Position numbers and translations under genes: made by a program. The notes under the pieces were generated by a model. It saw only the letters and a program-made list of their open reading frames with translations. It was not told the DNA's origin and ran no database searches. A DNA stretch of 6,463 bases from Pseudoflavonifractor sp047637855 (GTDB lineage Bacteria > Bacillota > Clostridia > Oscillospirales > Oscillospiraceae). Shown here in pieces: positions 1 through 6,002 of the stretch. The number at the start of each line of letters is the position of its first letter. The first letter of the stretch is position 1. The stretch lies in assembly GCA_047637855.1 (NCBI GenBank), contig JBLJBF010000261.1:1-6463 (forward strand). Direction: 5' to 3'.

Positions 1-1
1 C

Positions 2-326
2 CGAAACACGCTGGAGTGGGCGATGCGGGAGGACGACCGGTACTGGGGCAAATACTACCGGGGCGGAGAGACCCAGCAGCGGTATGCCAGGGCCTTCAGC
101 TTTTCCGACCGGGCCAGGTACTACCTGCCCGCGCCGCGGGTATCGGCGGCGGTGCGCACGCTGCTCTCCAACCTGGACCGGGAGGGCATCCCCCCGGCCC
201 TCCTGAGCCAGTACCTTCCCCTGCAATACCGGCGCGTGCGGCAAGCGCGGGCTGACCGCGGCGGACCTGCTGATAGACCACGTGGGAGACTGGATCGACG
301 ACTATCTGTACGCGACCCTGTTCTGA
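2..326 (+). CDS. Tagatose-bisphosphate aldolase non-catalytic subunit (GatZ/KbaZ-like), C-terminal fragment with apparent frameshift
   Basis: This is the 3' end of a gene that begins left of the window. Frame 2 reads R-N-T-L-E-W-A-M-R-E-D-D-R-Y-W-G-K-Y-Y and continues through FSFSDRARYYLP, LLSNLDREGIPPALLSQYLP and LQYRRVR. This matches the C-terminal pattern of the GatZ/KbaZ family (YSxSDRIRYYWP..., LLSQYLPxQYxxVR), a TIM-barrel protein that stabilises or activates the class II D-tagatose-1,6-bisphosphate aldolase GatY/KbaY in galactitol or N-acetylgalactosamine breakdown. After VR, near 236-246, frame 2 becomes an Arg/Gly/Pro-rich tail ending at 343. Frame 3 instead continues plausibly as GKRGLTAADLLIDHVGDWID and on to YLYATLF, with a stop at 324-326. 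That is the expected family ending, so I give 326 as the natural end. The shift could be a real inactivating mutation or a sequencing error. Only about the last 28 residues are affected. The family call is by recalled motif; which sugar pathway it serves cannot be told. Confidence 0.78.
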
Positions 327-346
327 CGCATGGCCATCGGTGACAC

Positions 347-381
347 AAAAAAATTGACGCCCTGCAAGGCGTCAATTTTTT
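347..381. terminator. Bidirectional rho-independent terminator
   Basis: A perfect inverted repeat pairs AAATTGACGCC (351-361) with GGCGTCAATTT (368-378) around a 6-base loop (362-367). It is flanked by an A-run (347-353) on the left and a T-run (376-381) on the right, so both strands give a stem followed by a U-tract. It sits between two convergent genes, the aldolase subunit ending at 326 (+) and the flavoprotein ending at 411 (-), and would stop transcription from both. Confidence 0.92.
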
Positions 382-410
382 ATGTCTTGAGAACCCGGAC
401 GGCAGGAGCG

Positions 411-1025
411 TCAGCGGTTGAGAGCGGCGATGGCGGATACCATGCGGCGGGCCAGCCCCCTGAGGTTATCGATCCCCTCCACATCCTCCATGGCGTCGCA
501 AGCCCCGCCCTTGCCCGAGACGCTGATGTTCCAGTAGGTATTGCCCACCGTCAGGCAGTCGTTGCAGCTTGCCCACAGCAGGAGCTGGGCGAAGGCAAAC
601 GTGTGCCCGGTGCGCCGGGCCGCCGTGACCGGGGCCACCACCTTTCCGGACCAGGCGGTACCCGTCCACTGGTAGCCGTCGCCCTTGGCCTTCATGTCAT
701 TCTTGGCCCAGCGGCCGGAAAACCCGGCCCGGTCCAGCACGGCCTTGAGCTCACTGGTCACCGAGGCGTGATAGACCGGAGTGCCCAGCAAAATGCCGTC
801 GGCTTCCGCCATCGCGTCGAAAATGGCGCCGAAGTCGTCCTCAACGACGCAGCGGTGGTGCTCCACGCAGCCGTAACAGGCGGTGCAGCCCCGCACAGTC
901 TTGTCCCCCAGCCAGATCATCTTGGTCTCTGCCCCCAAAGCGGCGGCTTCATCCAGCACCACATGCAGCGCAGTGGCGGTGTTGCCATGCTCCCGGGGGC
1001 TGCCGCACAATGCCAAAAGTTTCAT
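411..1025 (-). CDS. Flavodoxin-fold FMN protein with iron-sulfur-flavoprotein-type cysteine motif
   Basis: This is a 204-residue cytoplasmic redox protein of the NADPH-dependent FMN reductase / iron-sulfur flavoprotein (Isf) superfamily. The start at 1023-1025 (MKLLALCGSP) is chosen because AGGAGGT lies 5 bases upstream; an in-frame ATG at 1047-1049 has no such site. The FMN-phosphate loop is GSPREHGNT (residues 8-16), and the second family motif GTPVYHASVTSELKAVLDRAG (about 81-101) follows. Four cysteines at 47, 50, 53 and 59 form C-x2-C-x2-C-x5-C, the compact pattern that binds a [4Fe-4S] cluster in Isf proteins, so electron transfer between the cluster and FMN is likely. Cysteines also occur at 154, 157 and 176. 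It is the last gene of the leftward set, 83 bp after the substrate-binding lipoprotein gene, and is followed by the bidirectional terminator. It may have its own promoter in that gap. The physiological electron donor and acceptor are unknown. Confidence 0.86.
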   Translation of the reverse strand: MKLLALCGSPREHGNTATALHVVLDEAAALGAETKMIWLGDKTVRGCTACYGCVEHHRCVVEDDFGAIFDAMAEADGILLGTPVYHASVTSELKAVLDRAGFSGRWAKNDMKAKGDGYQWTGTAWSGKVVAPVTAARRTGHTFAFAQLLLWASCNDCLTVGNTYWNISVSGKGGACDAMEDVEGIDNLRGLARRMVSAIAALNR

Positions 1026-1047
1026 CACAGACCTCCTGTTCATACCC

Positions 1048-1077
1048 AAGCTGCCGGACGGAATCGTCCGGCAGCTT
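1048..1077 (-). promoter_or_regulatory. Perfect 30-bp palindrome in the leader of the flavoprotein gene
   Basis: Arms AAGCTGCCGGACG (1048-1060) and their exact reverse complement (1065-1077) enclose a 4-base loop. The palindrome lies just upstream of the flavoprotein ribosome binding site (1031-1037). Read leftward it has no U-tract after the stem (GGGTATG follows), so it is not a normal terminator for the upstream genes. It could be an operator overlapping a transcription start, an mRNA-stabilising 5' hairpin, or a processing or attenuation element between the lipoprotein and flavoprotein genes. The structure is certain at sequence level; the role is inferred. Confidence 0.6.
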
Positions 1078-1079
1078 GA

Positions 1080-1108
1080 ATTTTATCATGATTTTAAGAG
1101 GGATTCAA
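1080..1108 (-). promoter_or_regulatory. Possible internal promoter for the flavoprotein gene
   Basis: On the minus strand TTGAAT (1103-1108) is followed after exactly 17 bases by TAAAAT (1080-1085), a plausible sigma-70 -35/-10 pair with 4/6 and 5/6 consensus matches. It begins directly next to the stop codon of the lipoprotein gene (1109-1111). The predicted start near 1073 falls within the 30-bp palindrome. The region is AT-rich, so a chance match is possible. Confidence 0.45.
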
Positions 1109-2377
1109 TTATCCGCGGCCATTGGTGATGGGGGGCGTGATCTCGGCAGCGGGAATGTCGCGGACATAGGCGGGCACCATATGGCCCTTGCCGGGATTGG
1201 TAAAGGTGACTTCGTAGAGCACCTGCATGGCCTGGTGGTCTTCGGGGCGGAACCGGCGCGTCCCGGTGGGGCTGTTGAACTCCATGCCCTCCATGGTGCT
1301 GATCAGCGTGCGGGCATCGGTGCTGCCGCCGGTCTTCTCCAGTGCGGTGCACAGGGCAATGGCCGCGGCCATGCCGCCGGGGGCGAAGATGTCGGGCACC
1401 GATTTGTACTGCTCCTGATGGCGCTTAACGAGGAAATCGTTGACCTCATTCTTCGGCAGTTCGTTGTAGTACAGGCAGAAGCCGATGCCGCCGATGTCTC
1501 CCAGAGGGGCCATGGCCCGCAGCTGGGCAAGCTCCGGCGCGCCAGTGGTGATGGTGGTGGCCGAGGCCATGTCCAGCTCTACGATCTGGGTCCAGGGGTT
1601 ATTGGCCCCCGCCCAGGAGACGTACATGTAATCGGGGGCCAGGTCCTTGATGCGCAGTAAGTAGGGGCTGAAGTCGTTGGCGTCCATCGGGGCGTACTCG
1701 GTAGCCACAATGGTGTGCCCCGCGGCCTTGGCGGCCTTGACAAAGGGGTCTACCATGCCGTACCCGTAGGTGGTGTCGGGGGCAAAGCAGGCGATGGTGG
1801 CGTTGGGTGTGTTGCTGGTGATGACCGAAACCATGGCAAGGGCGTCCTGGCCCGAGGTGCGCCCGGTGCGGAACATATACTCATTCCAGTTGGCCTGGGT
1901 AATGAGGGCGTCGGCGGCGGCAGGCTCCACGATGGCGACGGTCTCGTACTCCTCAAAGAGGGGCAGACAGGCCACGGCGTCGCCCGAGGAGGCGTAGCCC
2001 ACCACGATCTCCACCTTATCCTGCTCCAGCAGCTTAAGAGTGCGCTCCTTAGCCACGTCCGGGGTATTGGTGGTGTCCTCCCAGACGATCTCGATGGGGC
2101 GGCCCGCCACGACGTTGGTGCCGCCGGTCATGTAGTCCAGCCCGATGAGGAAGCCCTTCCGGAACTGCTCGCCGTAGTCCTGAAGCGCGCCGCTGAGGGA
2201 GGTGATGGCGCCGATCTTCAGCACCTCACCCGCGGGGGCGCCGCCGTCGGGACTGCCGGAAGGTGTGGGAGCGGATGCGGGGGGCGTGGGAGACGGAGTT
2301 GTCGCGGTGGTGCCGCCACAGGCGGCAAGGGTAAACAGCATGGCAAGGGTCAGAACCAGAGCAATCGCTTTTTTCAT
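1109..2377 (-). CDS. ABC transporter substrate-binding lipoprotein, branched-chain amino acid (LivJ/LivK) type
   Basis: This is a 422-residue extracytoplasmic ligand receptor of a Liv/HAAT-class ABC importer, anchored to the membrane as a lipoprotein. It starts with MKKAIALVLTLAMLFTLAAC, a basic n-region, hydrophobic core and lipobox L17-A18-A19-C20, with Cys20 the lipidated residue. A low-complexity T/S/P/G/A linker (about 21-50) tethers the type I periplasmic-binding fold, which begins at VLKIGAITSLSG (52-63). Family features include GLDYMTGG (79-86), VEIVVGYASSGDAVACLPLFEEY (about 122-144) and a C-terminal G-T-R-R-F-R segment near 372-377. The start is set by AAGGAGGA 7 bases upstream of the ATG; the longer frame reaching 2464 lacks a signal peptide start. 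It lies 115 bp after the CoA-transferase gene on the same strand. Its ATPase partners are probably the livG/livF-like genes transcribed the other way. The ligand is unknown: the family binds amino acids but also amides, urea, aromatic acids and other carboxylates. Confidence 0.95.
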   Translation of the reverse strand: MKKAIALVLTLAMLFTLAACGGTTATTPSPTPPASAPTPSGSPDGGAPAGEVLKIGAITSLSGALQDYGEQFRKGFLIGLDYMTGGTNVVAGRPIEIVWEDTTNTPDVAKERTLKLLEQDKVEIVVGYASSGDAVACLPLFEEYETVAIVEPAAADALITQANWNEYMFRTGRTSGQDALAMVSVITSNTPNATIACFAPDTTYGYGMVDPFVKAAKAAGHTIVATEYAPMDANDFSPYLLRIKDLAPDYMYVSWAGANNPWTQIVELDMASATTITTGAPELAQLRAMAPLGDIGGIGFCLYYNELPKNEVNDFLVKRHQEQYKSVPDIFAPGGMAAAIALCTALEKTGGSTDARTLISTMEGMEFNSPTGTRRFRPEDHQAMQVLYEVTFTNPGKGHMVPAYVRDIPAAEITPPITNGRG

Positions 2378-2492
2378 CCTGTCTTCCTCCTTAATGTACG
2401 GCGCGCCCTCCGCGCTGGAGGGTCTCCGCCGCATTGATGGATGGGTACCGGGGCGCTCTGACACAACCGCCGGAGCGGTGAATCACGGGTGA

Positions 2493-3839
2493 TCAGTAGA
2501 TCTCCGGATGCTGTCTGACCATATAGGTCAGCTCGTCTCGGAATTTGGGGTGGGCGATGGCGATGAGGCGCTGTGCCCGCTCCTTCAGGCTGCGCCCCCG
2601 GAGGCTGGCGATGCCGTACTCGGTGACCACGTAGTCCACATCGTTGCGGGACAGGGTGACGACCGACCCCTCCTTGAGCAGGGGGACAATCTTGGAGACC
2701 TCGGTGCGCTCCCCGTCGGCGTTCTTCACGCTGGCGGTGGAGTAGAGACAGATGAAGGAGTGTCCGCCCTCGCTGCGCTGGGCGCCGATGGCGGTGTCCG
2801 CCTGACCGCCCGAGCCGGAGAACTGGACGGGGCCGATGGCCTCGGAGGCGCACTGGCCGAAGAGGTCCACCTCAAGGGCGGTGTTGATGGACTGCATCTT
2901 ATAATTCTGGCCGATGACGGCGGGGTCGTTGGTCCAGGTGCCGTTTTTCATGACCACCGAGGGGTTGTTGTCCAAAAAGTCGTAGAGCTTCCGGCTGCCC
3001 ATGGCGAAGGTTCCCACGGTCTTGTGGCGGTAGAGGGTCTTTCTGGAGTTATCCACCGCGCCGGCCATAATCAGATCCACCATGTTGTCGGTGAGCATCT
3101 CGGTGTGGATGCCCAGGTGCTTTTTGCCCATGAGCCCGGCGGCTAGGGCGTTGGGGATGCCGCCGATGCCCAGCTGAATGGTGCTGCCGTCCTCGATCCG
3201 CTCCGAGATAAAGCCGGCGATGGCCCGGTCCCGCTCGCTGAAGGGGAGCTCGGGGATGGCGCTGCAGGGGTAATCGACCTCCACCAAAGCGTCGATCTCG
3301 CTGATATGTATGGCGGAATCCCCGAAGGTCCGGGGCATGTTGGGGTTGACCTCCACGACCACCAGCGCCCCCGCGTCCACCAGCACCCGCTCGTAGGTGA
3401 CACTGAGGGAGAGGCTGAGATAGCCGTGCTCGTCCATGGGGGAGCAGGAGGTGAAGAGTACGGGACGGCGGCCGTCCTCCCGGATGGCGTACAGGCGGCG
3501 GGTGACCGCCGAGTGGAGCCGCTGGGGCACGTGGGCGTTACCCGCGATACCGGCCTTGGCCGCACTGCGGTTGGCCCCGCCGTAGAACCAGCCGCTGGAG
3601 GTGACCGCCTCCTCCAGGCCCGGCTTCAGGATATAGTCATAGGCCCCCATGGGGAGGCAGCTGGTCACGTCGCAGCCCCTGCGCCCCCGGTCGGCCAAGG
3701 TGTGCAGGCGTTTGGCCAGCTCCACCGGCTCGGACGCGGCGATCCCCGTAATGATCACATCGCCGTCCCGGATGAGGTCCAGAGCGCCGTCAACGGTGGT
3801 TTTTTTGGAGAGATAGAGCTCCTGGGCAGTTGGCATCAT
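2493..3839 (-). CDS. CoA-transferase of the acetyl-CoA hydrolase / 4-hydroxybutyrate CoA-transferase family
   Basis: This 448-residue cytoplasmic enzyme is predicted to move CoA between an acyl-CoA (typically acetyl-CoA) and a free carboxylic acid. It has the two-domain family layout. GIGGIPNA (224-231) is followed by HTEMLTDNMVDL (245-256), where Glu247 aligns with the catalytic glutamate that forms the glutamyl-CoA thioester in family I enzymes. GSGGQAD (342-348) and TEYGIASLRG (406-415) are the conserved C-terminal motifs. The length fits 4-hydroxybutyrate and butyryl-CoA:acetate transferases (about 430-450 residues). Two ATGs stand in tandem (3837-3839 and 3834-3836), with AGGGGGA 4 bases before the first, so either may be used. 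It is 22 bp downstream of the condensing-enzyme gene and clearly in the same operon. With a Liv-type receptor next door, activation of an imported acid is the likely job. The acyl substrate cannot be assigned from sequence; hydrolase activity is a less likely alternative because Glu247 and the transferase motifs are intact. Confidence 0.93.
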   Translation of the reverse strand: MMPTAQELYLSKKTTVDGALDLIRDGDVIITGIAASEPVELAKRLHTLADRGRRGCDVTSCLPMGAYDYILKPGLEEAVTSSGWFYGGANRSAAKAGIAGNAHVPQRLHSAVTRRLYAIREDGRRPVLFTSCSPMDEHGYLSLSLSVTYERVLVDAGALVVVEVNPNMPRTFGDSAIHISEIDALVEVDYPCSAIPELPFSERDRAIAGFISERIEDGSTIQLGIGGIPNALAAGLMGKKHLGIHTEMLTDNMVDLIMAGAVDNSRKTLYRHKTVGTFAMGSRKLYDFLDNNPSVVMKNGTWTNDPAVIGQNYKMQSINTALEVDLFGQCASEAIGPVQFSGSGGQADTAIGAQRSEGGHSFICLYSTASVKNADGERTEVSKIVPLLKEGSVVTLSRNDVDYVVTEYGIASLRGRSLKERAQRLIAIAHPKFRDELTYMVRQHPEIY

Positions 3840-3861
3840 ATATTCCCCCTGTTTCCTGATT

Positions 3862-4941
3862 TCATGATTCGGTTCCCGTCCTGCGAGAAAATCTTGCCTT
3901 GCCCCACTGCACGATGGTGCAGCCGAAGGCGTATCCGGTGCCGGCGCCCACCAGGGCCAGCCTGTCGCCCGCGTGAATGCGGCCCTCCTTCAGGCCGTAG
4001 TCCACCGCCATGAGCGGGTCCCCCTGGCCGCAGTGGCCGTCGTCCCAAAGGAAGACGGTCTTCTCCCGGTCGATGCCCAAGGCGTCCATCACGGCGTAGT
4101 GGCTTCGGTTTCCGATATGTACGATGCCGATGAAGTCAATGTCCTTGGTCTCCATGCCGTTTTTCCGGCAGGCTAGCTCCACAGTGGAGGTGAAGTCGGG
4201 CATGCTGCGCTCCCGCAGGCGTTTTTTCATCCCCTCGCCGTCAGTCAGCGTGAGCTTGCTGAACTTGCGGGTCTTCTCCGGGTCCTTGGCCATCTCCTCC
4301 ACCATCTCCTGGGTCAGGGGGTCCAGGCTGCCTCCCCGGAGTCCGACGACATCGTTGCAGAAGGCCGAGTCGGTGAGGATGCCGGTCTCTAAAATCAGAT
4401 TCTCGTCATGTCCCCGGCGCAGGAGCATGGCAAAGCCGCCGGGGCTCATGTTGAACATATTGCTCTGGTTGGGGTCCTTGTAGTCCACCAGGCGGCAGTT
4501 GTTGTTGCCGCCGCAGACCAGCACGTTCTTCAGGCTCTCGTCGGCGCACATCATGTCCTTGGCCACCCTCAGGCTCAGGGGCAGCCCGGCGCATCGGAAG
4601 GACAGATCCCAGGCAAAGGCGTTCTTGGCGCCGATACGCTCCTGGAGCATGATGGCCACCGTCCAGCAGACGTACTCGGCATAGGTCTCGCCCGAGTAGA
4701 GGATCATGTCGATATTTTCAGCCTCAAAGCGGGTCTTCTCCAGGAGAGCCTTACAGCATTTAAGGGCCATCTCGCCGGGCTGGTCCTCCCGCTCCCCCAC
4801 ATGAATCCTGTTGATGCCCATCTTCTCTCTCAGAACGTCGGCCGGGATATTGACCTGGGAAGAGAGCTCCTCGGCGGTAATGGTCTTTTCCGGCGTGTAC
4901 AGGGTATAGTCCACAATGCCAACCTGAACCTTATTTTCCAT
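3862..4941 (-). CDS. 3-oxoacyl-ACP synthase III (FabH)-like condensing enzyme
   Basis: This is a 359-residue thiolase-fold protein, somewhat longer than FabH (about 317). Aligned by eye to E. coli FabH, FRCAGLPLSLRVA (115-127) matches the nucleophile segment AACAGFTYALSVA, so Cys117 is the predicted acyl acceptor. IVHIGN (273-278) matches VPHQAN, giving His275. DDGHCGQGDP (300-309) replaces the usual HGNTSAAS segment, putting His303 where FabH has Asn274. The C-terminal VGAGTGYAFGCTIVQW (331-346) matches the glycine-rich AFGGGFTWGSALVRF end. It probably carries out Claisen condensation, or the reverse thiolytic cleavage, on a CoA thioester rather than housekeeping fatty-acid initiation, since it sits with a CoA-transferase and importer genes instead of fab genes. 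The start at 4939-4941 (MENKVQVGIVDY) follows GGGAGGT by 9 bases; a longer start at 4959 overlaps that site and is disfavoured. It is the first gene of the leftward operon, behind the promoter at 5044-5072. Confidence 0.88.
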   Translation of the reverse strand: MENKVQVGIVDYTLYTPEKTITAEELSSQVNIPADVLREKMGINRIHVGEREDQPGEMALKCCKALLEKTRFEAENIDMILYSGETYAEYVCWTVAIMLQERIGAKNAFAWDLSFRCAGLPLSLRVAKDMMCADESLKNVLVCGGNNNCRLVDYKDPNQSNMFNMSPGGFAMLLRRGHDENLILETGILTDSAFCNDVVGLRGGSLDPLTQEMVEEMAKDPEKTRKFSKLTLTDGEGMKKRLRERSMPDFTSTVELACRKNGMETKDIDFIGIVHIGNRSHYAVMDALGIDREKTVFLWDDGHCGQGDPLMAVDYGLKEGRIHAGDRLALVGAGTGYAFGCTIVQWGKARFSRRTGTES

Positions 4942-4960
4942 AGTTCTATGACCTCCCATG

Positions 4961-4996
4961 CTGGCCGGTACAGGCGGGGCGGCCGTCCCGCGCCAG
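4961..4996 (-). promoter_or_regulatory. GC-rich stem-loop in the leader of the condensing-enzyme operon
   Basis: CTGGC (4961-4965) pairs with GCCAG (4992-4996), and inside it GCGGG (4974-4978) pairs with CCCGC (4987-4991). This gives a bulged GC-rich hairpin a few bases upstream of the GGGAGGT ribosome binding site (4951-4957) in an otherwise AT-rich region. It could tune translation. I recognise no riboswitch class. Confidence 0.35.
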
Positions 4997-5012
4997 AGTC
5001 CGCACCAAATAA

Positions 5013-5035
5013 TTTATCTGAATCAACTATCATTT
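5013..5035 (-). promoter_or_regulatory. Regulatory element, left copy of a mirrored pair
   Basis: Read leftward, this 23-bp element ends in TGATTCAGATAAA (5013-5025), identical over 13 bp to the right-hand copy, and is preceded by a shared TGATA five bases wide. In all 20 of 23 positions match the copy at 5184-5206. It begins 8 bases after the leftward -10 box, so it overlaps the start of that transcript. The likely role is an operator for a regulator not encoded in this window, or an element of the nascent RNA. Confidence 0.6.
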
Positions 5036-5043
5036 ACGAGTGG

Positions 5044-5072
5044 ATAATAACATGCCGTTCGTTCGTTGTCAA
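5044..5072 (-). promoter_or_regulatory. Sigma-70 promoter for the leftward condensing enzyme / CoA-transferase / lipoprotein operon
   Basis: On the minus strand the -35 box is TTGACA (5067-5072, perfect) and the -10 box is TATTAT (5044-5049, 5/6), separated by 17 bases. The predicted start is near 5037, giving a leader of about 96 bases before the ATG at 4941. The next gene boundaries (22 and 115 bp) suggest that this promoter serves at least the first three leftward genes. Confidence 0.75.
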
Positions 5073-5147
5073 TGCCAAATATCGAAATAGTTACATAACC
5101 TCCTGCATGTACCCAATTATATTTAGCTATAATCACGACAATAAACG

Positions 5148-5176
5148 TTGACATAGGTTTTTCTACGTGGTAAAAT
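5148..5176 (+). promoter_or_regulatory. Sigma-70 promoter for the livG-livF arm
   Basis: TTGACA (5148-5153, perfect) is followed after 17 bases by TAAAAT (5171-5176, 5/6 to consensus). The predicted start is near 5183, about 52 bases before the livG-like ATG. It faces away from the leftward promoter, whose -35 box lies about 75 bp off, so a regulator bound between them could act on both. Confidence 0.78.
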
Positions 5177-5183
5177 CCAAATT

Positions 5184-5206
5184 AAGTGATAACTGATTCA
5201 GATAAA
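5184..5206 (+). promoter_or_regulatory. Regulatory element, right copy of a mirrored pair
   Basis: This is the second copy of the 23-bp element, ending in TGATTCAGATAAA (5194-5206). It starts 7 bases after the rightward -10 box, almost the same position relative to its promoter as the left copy, and in the same orientation relative to transcription. The core CTGATTCAG (5193-5201) is a small dyad, and GAT recurs at 5188, 5195 and 5201. A protein operator just downstream of the start site (roadblock-type repression) is the simplest reading. Confidence 0.6.
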
Positions 5207-5234
5207 ACCAAAGTAACGAAAAGGACTGTGGCGT

Positions 5235-6002
5235 ATGGATGATATCATTTTAAGAACTGAAAAAATCTCCATTCAATTCGGAGCCCTCAAGGCGGTCAAC
5301 CAGGTCAGCATCTCCATTGAGAAGAACAAGTTCACCACAATTCTGGGTCCCAACGGCGCGGGAAAATCCACCTTCTTCAACTTGCTCAGTGGGCTGTATC
5401 AGCCCACGGGCGGGCAGGTCTTCTTCAAAGGAGAGGATATCACGGCCCTCTCTCCCCAGGAGCGCATCCACGCGGGGCTGGGGCGCAGCTTTCAGCTGAC
5501 CAATGTCTTTCCCCGGCTGACCGCCCGGGAAAACGTCCGCCTGGCGGCCCAGAGCGCGGCCAAGGTCGGTTACTGTCTGTTTCGGCGGTACGACAGCTTT
5601 ACCCAGGTCAACGAGGAGACCGATCGCCTGCTGGAGCAGGTGCTCCTGTCCGACAAGGGGCACATGCGGGCCAGCGACCTGACCCACGGAGAGCAGCGCA
5701 AGCTGGAGCTGGCCATGGTGCTGGCGCTGGAGCCCCAGGTCCTTCTCCTGGACGAACCCACGGCGGGTATGAGCGTCGAGGAGGTCCCCGTGATGATCGA
5801 GCTGCTGCAGCAGATCAAGCGCACAGGTACCACCATCGTGCTGATCGAGCACAAGATGAACATGGTCAAAGCCCTCAGCGACAAGCTCATCATCATGGTC
5901 AACGGGGAATTCCTGTGCGAGGGGAACCCCGACGAGGTCTCAAAAAACCCTAAGGTCATGGAGGCCTATCTGGGCGGAGGTGTCATCAATGTCACTGCTT
6001 AA
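5235..6002 (+). CDS. livG: Branched-chain-amino-acid-type ABC transporter ATP-binding protein, LivG-like
   Basis: This is a complete 255-residue cytoplasmic ATPase subunit that powers a Liv/HAAT-class importer. The motifs are Walker A GPNGAGKST (38-46), Q-loop Gln87 in SFQLTN, the LivG-style signature LTHGEQRKLEL (149-159) in place of LSGGQ, Walker B VLLLDEP (169-175) with Glu174 catalytic, and the H-loop His206 in IEHKM. The C-terminal extension NPKVMEAYLG (238-247) is typical of LivG. The start is supported by AAGGA (5221-5225) with a 9-base spacer and by the promoter upstream. The next gene begins inside its last codons, implying translational coupling and a LivG-LivF heterodimer. Homology to Liv transporters does not prove an amino-acid substrate; related systems carry urea, amides and aromatic or other carboxylates. 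The symbol refers to the family. Confidence 0.94.
   Translation: MDDIILRTEKISIQFGALKAVNQVSISIEKNKFTTILGPNGAGKSTFFNLLSGLYQPTGGQVFFKGEDITALSPQERIHAGLGRSFQLTNVFPRLTARENVRLAAQSAAKVGYCLFRRYDSFTQVNEETDRLLEQVLLSDKGHMRASDLTHGEQRKLELAMVLALEPQVLLLDEPTAGMSVEEVPVMIELLQQIKRTGTTIVLIEHKMNMVKALSDKLIIMVNGEFLCEGNPDEVSKNPKVMEAYLGGGVINVTA

Noticed and set aside
1048..1077. Reading the palindrome as a rho-independent terminator of the leftward operon.
   Set aside because: The sequence after the stem on the minus strand is GGGTATGAAC, with no U-tract; the plus-strand side has only a weak T-rich stretch and no gene upstream to terminate.
330..1079. Open plus-strand frame covering the terminator and the antisense of the flavoprotein gene.
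   Set aside because: It reads through a strong bidirectional terminator and its sequence is the shadow of a clear flavodoxin-fold gene.
1715..2437. A long open frame on the plus strand opposite the lipoprotein gene; similar long frames oppose the CoA-transferase and condensing-enzyme genes (3306-4013, 4408-5151).
   Set aside because: They are antisense to well-recognised proteins, show His/Gly/Val-rich compositions typical of GC-rich shadow frames, and resemble no family.
2378..2464. Upstream in-frame start that would add 29 residues to the lipoprotein.
   Set aside because: It would bury the signal peptide; the ATG at 2375-2377 has an ideal ribosome binding site and begins a canonical lipoprotein signal.
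3800..3806. Run of seven A (coding strand) at codons 12-13 of the CoA-transferase, a possible slippage site.
   Set aside because: A single A7 at a Lys-Lys pair is common; the frame is intact and nothing else suggests programmed shifting.
5056..5067. Three tandem CGTT units inside the spacer of the leftward promoter, which could change spacer length by slippage (phase variation).
   Set aside because: Three copies are too few to argue for a slippage switch, and the present spacer is already the optimal 17 bases.
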